Shown: positions 53,077 to 62,302 of the stretch, piece after piece | How the letters are laid out: each line of letters opens with the position of its first letter | Position numbering within the stretch: position 1 is the first letter of the stretch | Source: Bacteroidota bacterium | Lineage (GTDB): Bacteria; Bacteroidota; Bacteroidia; Flavobacteriales; Schleiferiaceae | Direction: 5' to 3' | Length of the DNA: 64,000 nt | Assembly (NCBI GenBank): GCA_024742495.1 | Contig: JANSYJ010000001.1 | Location: 124,001-188,000, forward strand | Translations under genes and position numbers: made by a program | Notes under the pieces: generated by a model | Database searches by the model: none | The model's input: the letters and a program-made list of their open reading frames with translations, nothing else | Told to the model about the DNA's origin: nothing

Positions 53077-54744
53077 ATGAAAAAAATCTACACACTAGCA
53101 TTGGCTATGTTGTTTGCAGGTGCTGCTTGGGCCCAGCGAAGTGTTACTTTTCAAGTAGACATGACGGGGCAAACCATCAGCGCAAATGGCGTTCACGTTG
53201 CCGGTGATTTTCAAATGGCAGCAGGTGCTGCAGGCAACTGGGATCCAGCTGCTACCAGCTTAAGCCAAGTTGGAACAAGCAACATTTACTCTGTAACGGT
53301 AAACATTCCTGATGGAACTTACCAATACAAGTTTATTAATGACAATGACTGGCCCGGTGTTGAAGGCGTTCCTGCTGCTGCACAGGTAAGTGCTGGTATT
53401 GGTCTTGGAAATGGTAACGATAACCGTTGGATGGTAGTTACTGGCAATGATTCTCTTGCTCCGGTAATGTTTGGTGGCGCTGCTCCTGCAGGTCACTCAG
53501 CAGTATCTATGCTTTTAGATATGAGCCTTGAGTCTATGATTAGCGACACTGTTTCCGTAGCGGGCGATTTCCAAGGATGGTCTCCAGGGAGCACCATCTT
53601 AGAGGACGTTTTAGGTGACAGCCTTTACCGTTATATCGCTTATGTTCCCACTACTGACACCATGAACTTCAAGTTCTTGAATGGTGCTGCTTGGGGTTCT
53701 GACGAGTCTGTACCTTCAGCTTGTGCGGTAAACAACAACCGTCAACTGATCATTGCTAATGATACCGTTTTCGGTCCATTATGCTATGCACAGTGCGGTC
53801 CTTGCTTTATTCCTGATACCTTCGATTTAACTTTACAAGTAGACATGAGTGGTGCGCTTTGTGACTTTGATCCTGCCACCGATTCAGTTGATATTGCTGG
53901 TCCATTCAATGGATGGGGCGGAGGAGACTTCTTGGATGACAGCGATGGCGATTTAGTTTATGAAATCACCGTTCGCGCTGTAGCTCCAGAGTTTCAGTAC
54001 AAAGCTCGTATCATTAAAGGTGGAAACGCAAATTGGGAGCCAGGTAACAACAATGTGGTAACCTTTAGTAGTGATACTACAATGGCCCCTCGTTGTTTTG
54101 GTTTACCAGCAGGTGCTTGTAATCCAGTGCCTCCAGCTGCTGATGTAACTTTCCAAGTTGACATGACCAATGGTCCTGCTAGCTTTGTAACTGTATACTT
54201 AATTGGAAACTTCACCGACCCTCAGTGGCAAGGTGGTGCTATCCCAATGACTCTTTCTGCTACTCAGCCTGGCGTATTTGAAACCACAGTTACTGCTCTT
54301 TGTCCTGGACGAATTGCCTTCAAGTATATGATTGAAGACGGAAGCGGCAACCAAGTTGAAGAAAGCTTCTTAAGCGCAAATGATACCGCTTGTTTAGAGC
54401 CTAGTGGAACTGGTGACTTTAACCGCTTCCTTGTTCGCACTAGCGGAAATGCAATCACCAATAGCGCTCCATGGGAAGACTGTGCTACTATTAGCTTAAC
54501 TGAAGCTGCCTTAGTTAGCCCTAAAGTTTATCCAAATCCATTTAGTGGAAGCACTACCATTGAATTACCAGCAGGTAATTTTGATGTTACGGTTTACAAT
54601 CTAACCGGTTCAGTTGTTACTGAAATGTTAGACGTATCTGAAAAGGTAGAGTGGAATGCTCAAAACCTAGAAGCTGGAGTTTATATTGTAAGCATTAGCA
54701 ATGAGGCCGGTTTAACCGCTACTCAGAAGGTAATCCTTAAATAA
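53077..54744 (+). CDS. T9SS-secreted multi-domain carbohydrate-binding protein
   Basis: 555 residues. Signal peptide cleaved at AWAQ. Four consecutive ~105-residue modules open with FQVDM-like strands: ~24 ([23 protein letters not shown]), ~145 ([10 protein letters not shown]...[13 protein letters not shown]), ~249 ([13 protein letters not shown]...[13 protein letters not shown]) and ~349 ([13 protein letters not shown]...[12 protein letters not shown]). The xGDFxxW and YxYKFxN motifs match starch- and glycogen-binding beta-sandwiches of the CBM48/CBM20-like type. A type A T9SS sorting domain closes the protein ([15 protein letters not shown]...ATQKVILK). It is probably a surface starch-binding protein replacing SusE/SusF. 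Codon choice is strongly biased to GCT/GTT/ACT-type codons compared with its neighbours, suggesting high expression. Ends at a strong terminator. Confidence 0.85.
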   Translation: MKKIYTLALAMLFAGAAWAQRSVTFQVDMTGQTISANGVHVAGDFQMAAGAAGNWDPAATSLSQVGTSNIYSVTVNIPDGTYQYKFINDNDWPGVEGVPAAAQVSAGIGLGNGNDNRWMVVTGNDSLAPVMFGGAAPAGHSAVSMLLDMSLESMISDTVSVAGDFQGWSPGSTILEDVLGDSLYRYIAYVPTTDTMNFKFLNGAAWGSDESVPSACAVNNNRQLIIANDTVFGPLCYAQCGPCFIPDTFDLTLQVDMSGALCDFDPATDSVDIAGPFNGWGGGDFLDDSDGDLVYEITVRAVAPEFQYKARIIKGGNANWEPGNNNVVTFSSDTTMAPRCFGLPAGACNPVPPAADVTFQVDMTNGPASFVTVYLIGNFTDPQWQGGAIPMTLSATQPGVFETTVTALCPGRIAFKYMIEDGSGNQVEESFLSANDTACLEPSGTGDFNRFLVRTSGNAITNSAPWEDCATISLTEAALVSPKVYPNPFSGSTTIELPAGNFDVTVYNLTGSVVTEMLDVSEKVEWNAQNLEAGVYIVSISNEAGLTATQKVILK

Positions 54745-54766
54745 GACTTTTAAAGCCTTACATAAG

Positions 54767-54802
54767 AGTCCTTTCTGCTTATGCAGGAAGGACTTTTTTT
54801 TT
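54767..54802 (+). terminator. Strong rho-independent terminator
   Basis: AGTCCTTTCTGC (from 54767) pairs with GCAGGAAGGACT around loop TTAT, with one G-T pair, and runs into nine T. It is 22 bp downstream of the T9SS binding-protein gene. Confidence 0.95.
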
Positions 54803-54847
54803 GTCCCCAAGCGAATGGAAGCTTTACCTTTCGCGAAATTTCCCAGA

Positions 54848-55186
54848 ATGAGTGATAGCCAAAACTGCCCCGAATGCAAATCGCCCTATGGTTACCCTAG
54901 TGGCGACCTTCTCTTTGCCTGTCCGGAATGTGGACATGAATGGGATCCAAAGCTTTTAGCCGCGGAAAATGACTTGCTGGTGAAAGATGCCAATGGTCAA
55001 CTATTGAGTGATGGCGATGATGTGATCGTGATTAAGAACTTGCCGGTTAAAGGTGCTCCGAAACCCATTAAAGCTGGCACTAAGGTTAAAAACATTCGTT
55101 TAAAAGACAGTGATCATAATATTGATTGTAAGATTAGCGGTTTTGGCGCCATGGCCCTAAAATCGGAGTTCGTGAAAAAAGCTTAA
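54848..55186 (+). CDS. yjdM: Zinc-ribbon protein YjdM/PhnA
   Basis: 112 residues from [10 protein letters not shown] at 54848; eleven residues upstream are in frame but lie before the conserved start. N-terminal zinc ribbon with two CPEC knuckles ([26 protein letters not shown]), then the compact C-terminal PhnA domain ([49 protein letters not shown]). Length and motifs are typical. E. coli YjdM was named for phosphonate use, but its function is not established. It is one base away from the methyltransferase gene, so they are co-transcribed. Confidence 0.95.
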   Translation: MSDSQNCPECKSPYGYPSGDLLFACPECGHEWDPKLLAAENDLLVKDANGQLLSDGDDVIVIKNLPVKGAPKPIKAGTKVKNIRLKDSDHNIDCKISGFGAMALKSEFVKKA

Positions 55187-55187
55187 G

Positions 55188-55985
55188 ATGAAAGAAGACA
55201 ATTACCTAGACTCTAATAGAGAAGCCTGGAATGATAAGGTGGACGCCCATTTGCAATCTGACTTTTACAATTTAGAGGCCTTTAAAAAAGGCTGGAATTC
55301 CTTAAACGACATTGAACTGCCCCTTCTTGGCGATGTGAAGGGAAAGAGCATTTTGCATTTGCAATGTCATTTCGGTCAGGATACCCTTAGCCTCGCTCGT
55401 ATGGGCGCGCAGTGCACCGGTGTTGATTTATCCGATAAGGCAATTGAGACCGCTAAAAATCTTGCTGAAGAATTAAAGCTCGATGCCAACTTTATTGCTT
55501 CGGATGTTTACAGTATCGAAAAGCACCTTTCCCAAACTTTTGATCGCGTATTCTGCTCCTATGGCACCATTGGCTGGCTGCCGGATTTAACTGAATGGGC
55601 ACGATTGGTTGCGAAGTACCTTAAACCGGGAGGCGAATTTCTCATTGCAGAGTTCCATCCTTTTATCTGGATGTACAATGCCGATTTTACTGAAATTGAA
55701 TACTCCTATTTCAATCGTCAACGCATCGAAGAATTTGAGACGGGAAGCTACGCGGATCGCGAGGCAGAAATTACAAGCAAGTCCATCACGTGGAATCACG
55801 ACCTAAGCGAAGTTATTCAGTCATTGCGTAGCGCCGGGCTGGAGCTTGAGAGTTTTGATGAATACGACTATTCGCCTTACAACTGTTTCAACAACTTGGT
55901 AGAGATTAGCGAAAGGCGTTTTCAGATAAAAGGCCTGGAAGCTAAGCTCCCCATGGTATATGCCCTAAAAATGCGAAAGCCATAA
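55188..55985 (+). CDS. Class I SAM-dependent methyltransferase
   Basis: 265 residues. Rossmann-type methyltransferase with motif I ILHLQCHFGQDTLSLARMG (~54-72), acidic post-I residue in VTGVDLSDKAIETA-type text, NFIASDVYSI, and motif IV FDRVFCSYGTIGWLPDL. The WNDKVDAHLQSDFYNLEAF opening is that of a widespread small-molecule methyltransferase family (Methyltransf_11/25-like). The substrate is unknown. It follows yjdM by one base and ends at a hairpin. Confidence 0.9.
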   Translation: MKEDNYLDSNREAWNDKVDAHLQSDFYNLEAFKKGWNSLNDIELPLLGDVKGKSILHLQCHFGQDTLSLARMGAQCTGVDLSDKAIETAKNLAEELKLDANFIASDVYSIEKHLSQTFDRVFCSYGTIGWLPDLTEWARLVAKYLKPGGEFLIAEFHPFIWMYNADFTEIEYSYFNRQRIEEFETGSYADREAEITSKSITWNHDLSEVIQSLRSAGLELESFDEYDYSPYNCFNNLVEISERRFQIKGLEAKLPMVYALKMRKP

Positions 55986-56018
55986 AAAAGCGGCGCCCTT
56001 CTTGCGAAAAGCGCCGCT
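55984..56018 (-). terminator. Rho-independent terminator of the CsgG-like gene
   Basis: On the minus strand AGCGGCGC (56018-56011) pairs with GCGCCGCT (55996-55989), followed by six T. It lies between two convergent 3' ends and may also slow plus-strand transcription. Confidence 0.85.
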
Positions 56019-56049
56019 CGCCTAAGCGAAACTAGCAACCAATAAATCT

Positions 56050-57162
56050 TTACCTGCGCGACTTAGCGATATTGAAGCCAAGCATGATTCCAAATACCTG
56101 CGAATCATAAGTTGGAACACCGGAGTAATAAATATTAACTGGGAAATTGAGGTGGCCAGAACGGAAGGTTTTTCCCACGGCTACTATTAAACCCGCAGAT
56201 AAACCTAAGTCTCCGCGCTTGTCAATGTTTACCTGTGTTTCATAGCCCAAATTCGCATCTTCCTCTGCAATTGGCCCCATGTTCCAAGTTCCTTGATTGT
56301 CGAAATAACCCACCGCGGTGCGATTAAACCTGAACACGGGTCCGAAACCGAGCTCCCATCCACTGTATCTAAAGCCATTTAGTAAGGTTAAGCTAGGACT
56401 GGCATATTTAGTCTCAATCGCGTTTATAGCGGGAATGATCTCTAATAAAGCTTGAAACTTACCCGAGCTTACATATTGTATTTCATGTTGATAGGCAAAG
56501 ACTGTAGAAAATGGATTAGATGCATAACCGCCTTCACTCTCTGGCGCCATCAATCTGCTTGCTACATCACCGGTGAACAACTGCATTCCGAAACGTGGGC
56601 CGTTTAATCGCAATGTTTGTCCGTCGGAAATAACTGGTGTTTCTACATTGGTGAGTTTAGCCTGCTTGGCTTTTAGGTCCTCGTCCATTGGGAGATCCAA
56701 TAGACTTATTAAAGAAACACGGGCCATCAGCTGTAAATACTGCTCATCATAAATGTATTCCTGTACATCTGATTTAGAAATGCGCCCGTTCTGTACATCC
56801 ACTAAGCGTAGGATGAAGATTATTTTAGAGCCATACTTCTGGACCGATCCAGTAAGCATATAATCGGCGCCAATTTTCCTTCCTACATCAATTAAAGCTG
56901 ATTTACCAAAAGCTTCATTTGGATTAATTTGACGCTCTTTCATTTTAGTTTCTACGTCGTACTTGTCTAGTACTTCATACTTCTGGGCTTTCTCTAATTC
57001 AAATCGAATTAAATTGGCCATCGCTACATTATCTAAATCAATTCCCGTGGCATCCACACTTATAATGGCTACACTTTTATAGCTCTCCATATTGGATTGA
57101 GCGCTCATTTTCCCGTTTAAAAGTCCAAAAACTGCGATTAGACTGAATACTAACTTTTTCAT
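56050..57162 (-). CDS. Outer-membrane protein with N-terminal CsgG/LpoB-like domain
   Basis: 370 residues. Signal peptide cleaved near MSAQ. The N-terminal ~25-150 region has the CsgG/LpoB-type fold signature (KSVAIISVDATGIDLDN, LIRFELEKAQKYEVLDKYDVE, IGADYMLTGSVQKYGSKIIFILRLVDVQNGRI). The C-terminal ~185-370 part has alternating aromatic residues and glycines like an eight-to-ten-strand outer-membrane barrel (WELGFGPVFRF, HLNFPVNIYY), ending GIMLGFNIAKSRR. It is probably an envelope protein that senses or assembles other components; the function is not established. Divergent from the HTH/WYL regulator pair across a gap with repeated CTGCGAT motifs. Confidence 0.7.
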   Translation of the reverse strand: MKKLVFSLIAVFGLLNGKMSAQSNMESYKSVAIISVDATGIDLDNVAMANLIRFELEKAQKYEVLDKYDVETKMKERQINPNEAFGKSALIDVGRKIGADYMLTGSVQKYGSKIIFILRLVDVQNGRISKSDVQEYIYDEQYLQLMARVSLISLLDLPMDEDLKAKQAKLTNVETPVISDGQTLRLNGPRFGMQLFTGDVASRLMAPESEGGYASNPFSTVFAYQHEIQYVSSGKFQALLEIIPAINAIETKYASPSLTLLNGFRYSGWELGFGPVFRFNRTAVGYFDNQGTWNMGPIAEEDANLGYETQVNIDKRGDLGLSAGLIVAVGKTFRSGHLNFPVNIYYSGVPTYDSQVFGIMLGFNIAKSRR

Positions 57163-57250
57163 GATTGTTTTTCTTTTAGGATTACAGGAGCAAAACTATG
57201 CGTGCATAACAAGCTGTGAAAACGGCTCTGCGCAGGCACTTCAGAGGAAT

Positions 57251-57370
57251 CTGCGATTTTTGCAAAATTGGACTTGAGCCCGATTCTAGTATTAAGCTCC
57301 CTTGCGAAAATCACCAATGGCTCGATTGTGTTCTGCGATTTTTGCAAAAAGTTATAGGCAATACTGCGAT
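57251..57370. promoter_or_regulatory. Repeated motif in divergent promoter region, possible operators
   Basis: CTGCGATTTTTGCAAAA occurs twice exactly, at 57251-57267 and 57333-57349 (82 bp apart), and its 7-base opening CTGCGAT a third time at 57364-57370. The TTTTTGCAAAAA part of the second copy is itself palindromic. The sites lie between the CsgG-like gene and the HTH gene, a natural place for binding sites of the HTH/WYL regulator. Confidence 0.5.
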
Positions 57371-57389
57371 AAGTGCATATCTTTAGGGC

Positions 57390-58394
57390 ATGACCGATAA
57401 TCTCAAGCTTCAAAAGCTCTTTATCGAAAGGCTACAAGGGGTACTTCCCAATGGACAATCTTTGGCTCCTGTGCTTTCGGATACTCTAAACATTAGTATA
57501 GACGCTGCTTACCGCCGAATTAATGGTAAAACCAACTTTAACTTGGAGGAAGCCGTGGCCTTAGCGCGCGCCTACAATCTTAGTTTAGATGGATTATCCG
57601 ACCCCAGTCAGCAGAATGCCCATTTCAGCTTTCAAGATTTACAGCCTAGCTATGATAGCTTTGAAGAATACCTCGATCTCCTGCTGGCCAATTTGCAGCG
57701 TCTTGAGGCCAATGCAGATACGCAGCTTTATTATTCCTGTTTGGACATACCCATCTTCTATAACCTTGGGCACCCTAATATGGCCGCCTTTAAAATGTTC
57801 TATTGGATGCACTCGGTCCTAGAGGTTGAAGAACTACAAACCAAGGTCTTTGAGCCCGATCTTATTCCGCAACGCTTTTTTGATAAAGGCAAGGAAATTT
57901 ACGACACCTATTGTCGCATTCCTTCCATTGAGCTCTGGACCACCAATACCTTAAACAGTACTCTTCGGCAGATTGAGTTTTATCACAATGCTGGCCATAT
58001 TCGCTCCCGGGAAGTGAATGAAGCTTTATTTCAAGATCTTCAAGATTTATTGGATCGACTTAATTTAAGGGCAGAGAAAGGAAGTAAGGTTATTGATCGA
58101 GTGGCCAACGAAAGAGAGCAAGACAATTACAAACTCTACGAAAGTGATATTGAGCTAACCGGAAATGGTGCCTTGGCCCTTATGGGTGATCATAAAATTA
58201 GTTTTATTGGCCACCTTACCTTTCACACGCTTACCTCCGATCATCCAGGTTTAAATGAAAAAACCCTGCTTTGGTATCAGCGCTTAGTGCGCAAGGCCAA
58301 TTTAATAAGTAGTGTTTCGGCTAAAAATCGCTATCAATTTATTAGTAAGCTAGAGGCCGATCTAAATAAAACCAAGCAAAATATTCTAGGATGA
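57390..58394 (+). CDS. Probable transcriptional regulator with N-terminal HTH
   Basis: 334 residues, no signal peptide. The N-terminal ~60 residues look like a helix-turn-helix (VLSDTLNISIDAAYRRINGKTNFNLEEAVALARAYNLSLDGL). The remaining ~270 residues are mostly helical, with a central region rich in aromatic residues (YLDLLLANLQRLEANADTQLYYSCLDIPIFYNLG). No ligand-binding family recognised with confidence. Its stop overlaps the start of a stand-alone WYL-domain gene (ATGA), so the two products probably form one regulatory unit. It likely controls itself and the divergent CsgG-like gene (inference). Confidence 0.7.
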   Translation: MTDNLKLQKLFIERLQGVLPNGQSLAPVLSDTLNISIDAAYRRINGKTNFNLEEAVALARAYNLSLDGLSDPSQQNAHFSFQDLQPSYDSFEEYLDLLLANLQRLEANADTQLYYSCLDIPIFYNLGHPNMAAFKMFYWMHSVLEVEELQTKVFEPDLIPQRFFDKGKEIYDTYCRIPSIELWTTNTLNSTLRQIEFYHNAGHIRSREVNEALFQDLQDLLDRLNLRAEKGSKVIDRVANEREQDNYKLYESDIELTGNGALALMGDHKISFIGHLTFHTLTSDHPGLNEKTLLWYQRLVRKANLISSVSAKNRYQFISKLEADLNKTKQNILG

Positions 58395-58681
58395 CCAAGG
58401 CTTTAAATCAACTCGAAGCTCTCATTCGAGAATCACAGCAAATCACGATTCTGTATAGCAGTTCACAAGGCATTCTTTCCGAGCGAAAGTTAAACCCACT
58501 TGCGCTTATCTACACCATAGAAGGTTGGACCCTATTAGCCTTTTGTCATTTGCGAAAAGCTCAACGAGAATTTCGCCTTGAGCGTATCAAAGAAATTCGT
58601 GAATTAGATCAGTTCTTTCCACCTTCAAGTACGGCCCTCTATCGCTATTATCAAACTGAAGGAAAATCCGATAAATCTTAA
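58391..58681 (+). CDS. Stand-alone WYL-domain protein
   Basis: 96 residues consisting essentially of one WYL-like domain: an opening helix (MTKALNQLEALIRESQQITILY), then ERKLNPLALIYTIEGWTLLAFCHLRKAQREFRLERIKEI, matching the family's strand pattern and the Arg-rich turn. WYL domains normally follow an HTH in YafY-type regulators and sense ligands. Here the HTH protein is the separate gene immediately upstream, with a 4-bp ATGA overlap, an apparently split arrangement. The usual C-terminal WCX extension is absent. Confidence 0.85.
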   Translation: MTKALNQLEALIRESQQITILYSSSQGILSERKLNPLALIYTIEGWTLLAFCHLRKAQREFRLERIKEIRELDQFFPPSSTALYRYYQTEGKSDKS

Positions 58682-58795
58682 GAAGGACTAGACTTCTCAA
58701 AAACAAAAGCGCTATTCGTGTCGTAAAACAGGTTAGTAGTGCCTAAGCCCAAGGCAATCCGCATCCAACTCTTGATTTTTTATTAAGCTTATTGG

Positions 58796-61360
58796 ATGAA
58801 ACACAGGCTACTTCTTCTACTACTTCCTTTCCTCTTCCATTTTACTGCTTCTGCCCAAAGCGGACCTTCCCGACGCAGTTCGGTAAGTTTTACGCCCAGC
58901 GATGCTGGATATCAAGTTTCTAATATCGCCTTGGTTTACGGCTTTCGAAATTGCTATGGCAATGTGGTGATGGCCATGAATTACAATAAGGAAGGGACTT
59001 CCATTGGCTCTTATCTTTTTGAAGGAAAATGGTATAGCGCCAATGAGCTAAATGGTAATCACAATGCTAATTTCCGAATAGACCTTAACGACCTGGAAGC
59101 GGATCTTTACCTTGGGAGTAGCCGACTTGGCTCGGTGCGAATTGACAACCTGGTAGGCTTTACCAGCACCGGTTGCTTTGGAGAAACCTACGATTTACTC
59201 AGCCAAGTTGGTCAAAATAGTGAGGATGCTCGTTGGAAGGAGTCCATTAAAGAATTAAGCCTAAGAAACATAAGAGTGGTGTCTGCCGACTCGAAGGATT
59301 ATAAACTACATGAAGCGATTCGTAGCATTCAAAAAAACAAAGAGTTTGAAGATCTAAAAAGTCAAGCCGAAACAGCAGAAGCCAATGAAAATTGGAGTGA
59401 AGCAAAAAGCCTCTACCAAAAGGCGAGCTACATCAATGAGCGCGAAGCTATGCAGGCTAAAGCCGATGAAATGTCGGCAAAAATAAAGGACGCTAAAAAT
59501 GCTGATCGAGCTGCTAGCCTCGCGGAACAAGCAGAAAATCTTGCTTCGAATGAAGAGTATAGTTCTGCTGCAGCTAAATATGAGTCCGCTGCTAGCATTG
59601 ATGAGCAAAAGAGTTCAGAATATCAGGCGAAAGCCGATGAAATGCGGCAAAAACAAAACGATAAAGAAAGTGCCGCTGCCGAACAGGAGAGTAGCGAGGA
59701 AGAACAAGCCTCCGAGGAAGAAACGGAGGAATCTGAAGATTCAGAGGGAAGCGAAGATTCTGATGGAGCGGCGGACGATGATGGAGGCGCTTATGATGAA
59801 GCTAGAGCAAAAAGCGCCGCTATGGAAGATTACGAGCGTCAGCAGCGAATGAACCAATATTATGAAAATCGCAACCAAGCCAGCCAGGAAAACATGTTGG
59901 CCGCCGGGGAAATGGGTGCTCAAGCCATTTTAGTCCATCTGCTCATTGGGCAACTAATCTATAGTAACATGAGTGCCGAGGCCTACAGTAGCCACATGGC
60001 CGGCCCAGGTAATCGCATTAGTGGAAGAGTAGGATATTCGCTTTCCTCAGTTCCCATCTTCACCAATAGCTCTAGCGAAACTTATGATGGCAATAATTTT
60101 GGAACCAGTAACAGCACCGATAATTATCAAAGCTTCACCTTAGAACTCGGCGGCGGATTTGATTATTGGCCAATATATTCAGAGCGGTTTGGGCTAGGGG
60201 CATCCATAGATGTATTCGGCGGCCACGGCTTACTTTTTCAGCAATTTAGCTATGGCGGTTCCCTTGGTTTTGAAGGTTTTATTGGCGGGCCAGGAATGCA
60301 GATCTATGCCTCTTACCGGGGAGGCTTTCGCAATATTTACCACGAGCCTTGGATTGATCCCGGAGAACTTGGTAGCGGAAAAGCAGAAACGGCCTTTAGT
60401 CGTATTACCGTTGGGCCACAGTTTAGGTCAATTCGCGATAATGGCGCCGACTTTGCCACCTTCGGGGTGCTCGGAATACTGGAACGTAACTATGCTTGGT
60501 CAGGAAATGGCGGAGCGGCAGCTTTATTTAATTATTCCCCCGGTATTCGCCTAGAGTGGAATAAACGCAATCGCTTTTGCTTTGGCGCCGAAGCCGTCTT
60601 TAATTATCGAAGAGTGGGCGAAAAACAATACAACTTTGATTCGGAGGCAACCTTCAATGGTACCATGTATAATATTGGCTTTCAAAGGCGTTTCGACCGT
60701 TTCCACAATTCCGCTTTAAGAATGCGAAACCCTGGTTTGGCTTATGATCGCATTCGAGACTTTGAAGGATTTTACCTCAGCCTATTTCAACCCAGCTTAA
60801 CTTGGGTTTCAACCGATAGCAGTTTTTACCGTTCTACCGAACCCTTTGTTGGGGTTGACGTCATCGGCTTTCATTATATGATGAAGCTTTATAAGGGTGT
60901 TGGTTTCGGTTTGGGAATTGATGCCATTTACTCTGGCGTACGATTCGATGCAGATGATGCCAGCACCTATTATCGCAGTCATCGTGGTGGACTAAGTGTT
61001 CCTTTTGGCTTGCGCTTTCATCTTCCGGGAACTCTGGCTCGCTATTATGCTGAAGCGGGCTATAGTTTTCACTACTATTTCTACAGTAGTCTAGAATCGC
61101 GAAATCCCAGGGAAATAGATGGCATTTGGAGCACCGACGAAGATTATGACCTTGGCCTTAAAAATAGTTATGGAAATTATCGCTTGGCCATAGGAATGGC
61201 CTTTCCCGGTCCGGGAACCAGCAATTCGGTGGGCCTGGTGTTTGAGCGCAGCACCAGCGGTATTCTGGATCCAGATTACAGCTCGGAGAAAACCGGACCT
61301 AGCGGAGGAGAAGACGCTTTGTTAAACCGATTAAGCATTCAATTCGCGATTCAATTTTAA
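58796..61360 (+). CDS. Outer-membrane protein with TPR-like repeats, acidic linker and barrel
   Basis: 854 residues; function not recognised. Signal peptide cleaved at ASAQ. N-terminal beta-rich domain ~25-165 (SVSFTPSDAGYQVSNIALVYGF, RIDNLVGFTSTGCF). Then two or more TPR-like or coiled-coil helical repeats ~185-300 (ETAEANENWSEAKSLYQKAS, ENLASNEEYSSAAAKYESAA). A very acidic low-complexity linker of Ser/Glu/Asp lies at ~300-345. A possible transmembrane-like segment at ~380-400 (AQAILVHLLIGQLIY) is followed by a long region to the end with outer-membrane barrel composition, ending LNRLSIQFAIQF with terminal Phe. The neighbour 3 bp downstream is another barrel-like protein, so they form an operon. 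Confidence 0.6.
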   Translation: MKHRLLLLLLPFLFHFTASAQSGPSRRSSVSFTPSDAGYQVSNIALVYGFRNCYGNVVMAMNYNKEGTSIGSYLFEGKWYSANELNGNHNANFRIDLNDLEADLYLGSSRLGSVRIDNLVGFTSTGCFGETYDLLSQVGQNSEDARWKESIKELSLRNIRVVSADSKDYKLHEAIRSIQKNKEFEDLKSQAETAEANENWSEAKSLYQKASYINEREAMQAKADEMSAKIKDAKNADRAASLAEQAENLASNEEYSSAAAKYESAASIDEQKSSEYQAKADEMRQKQNDKESAAAEQESSEEEQASEEETEESEDSEGSEDSDGAADDDGGAYDEARAKSAAMEDYERQQRMNQYYENRNQASQENMLAAGEMGAQAILVHLLIGQLIYSNMSAEAYSSHMAGPGNRISGRVGYSLSSVPIFTNSSSETYDGNNFGTSNSTDNYQSFTLELGGGFDYWPIYSERFGLGASIDVFGGHGLLFQQFSYGGSLGFEGFIGGPGMQIYASYRGGFRNIYHEPWIDPGELGSGKAETAFSRITVGPQFRSIRDNGADFATFGVLGILERNYAWSGNGGAAALFNYSPGIRLEWNKRNRFCFGAEAVFNYRRVGEKQYNFDSEATFNGTMYNIGFQRRFDRFHNSALRMRNPGLAYDRIRDFEGFYLSLFQPSLTWVSTDSSFYRSTEPFVGVDVIGFHYMMKLYKGVGFGLGIDAIYSGVRFDADDASTYYRSHRGGLSVPFGLRFHLPGTLARYYAEAGYSFHYYFYSSLESRNPREIDGIWSTDEDYDLGLKNSYGNYRLAIGMAFPGPGTSNSVGLVFERSTSGILDPDYSSEKTGPSGGEDALLNRLSIQFAIQF

Positions 61361-61363
61361 GCT

Positions 61364-62152
61364 ATGAAAAGAACAAAATATTTCTACTTAAGCCTGCTTC
61401 TCCTGCCTAGCCTTTGTTTCGCTCAAAGCGCCTTTAGTCCAGATATTGATTTGCAAGCTAAGGCCTTTGACTTTGAAGTTGCGGCGAAGGTGAATAGCAA
61501 TTTACTCACCGCTCCTACCCGTCAAAACACAATTTCGTCCGGTGAAGAAAGCTTTGAAGAATACAACAATTTCGCCCTAGGCATTGGTGCTGAACTCATC
61601 TTTAGCCCGGTAGTCCATGAAAACTTCTATTACACCTACCGGCATGAATGGAATATGGGCTTAGGTATCGGCACCAGCTATCACTATCAATTGCGAGGCA
61701 GTGAGTTTGCCATTGGCACCAACGGACTCTTCTTAACCTTTCATCAAAAAACCCGCTTTATGAATATCGTGGGCTATAATCCGGTGGCGGAAAACAGCAG
61801 CACCGTAAATGAAACGGTTCATTACAGCAAGTATAGCGGAATTCGACATCAAGCAATTGGCTTTCGCTTTAATACCGATTCGGAGAACACCCTAGAAATT
61901 GCCTATTTAATGGAGCGCTTTAAACTTGATGAAGGACTTGAGCCCTGGCAAGGCGCCCTCATTCGCTGGGACGCTAAGGATAGCGATTGGGGAATTGAAA
62001 CCATGCTTTTCTGGAATCATGCCGCTTATGGCTACATTTTTACCAGTAGTGAACCAACGGAAGAATTAAGTCCAACCGGCTTCTTCTTTACTCTAAAACT
62101 TAATTACCGATTTAACTATCGCAGTAATTATGGTCGAATGCTAGACTTATAA
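61364..62152 (+). CDS. Outer-membrane protein of unknown function
   Basis: 262 residues. Signal peptide cleaved near CFAQ. The mature protein has alternating aromatic and polar residues in short strands (YTYRHEWNMGLGIGTSYHYQL, AIGFRFNTDSENTLEIAYLMERF, FFFTLKLNYRFNYRSNYGRM) as in small outer-membrane barrels. No family recognised. It begins 3 bp after the preceding barrel protein gene, and the two are probably made and inserted together. Confidence 0.6.
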   Translation: MKRTKYFYLSLLLLPSLCFAQSAFSPDIDLQAKAFDFEVAAKVNSNLLTAPTRQNTISSGEESFEEYNNFALGIGAELIFSPVVHENFYYTYRHEWNMGLGIGTSYHYQLRGSEFAIGTNGLFLTFHQKTRFMNIVGYNPVAENSSTVNETVHYSKYSGIRHQAIGFRFNTDSENTLEIAYLMERFKLDEGLEPWQGALIRWDAKDSDWGIETMLFWNHAAYGYIFTSSEPTEELSPTGFFFTLKLNYRFNYRSNYGRMLDL

Positions 62153-62302
62153 ATAACAATTTTAGGCGCCAATTGCAGTGGCAATGCTAAGTGCCTATCG
62201 TATTAAGTGAAAATTTAAAAGAAACTGAAGGCAAACTTGCATTGGCCTAGCCCATGTTATAAATTGTAAAGGTCATTTTCACCAGACCTTTAATGCCTTT
62301 CT

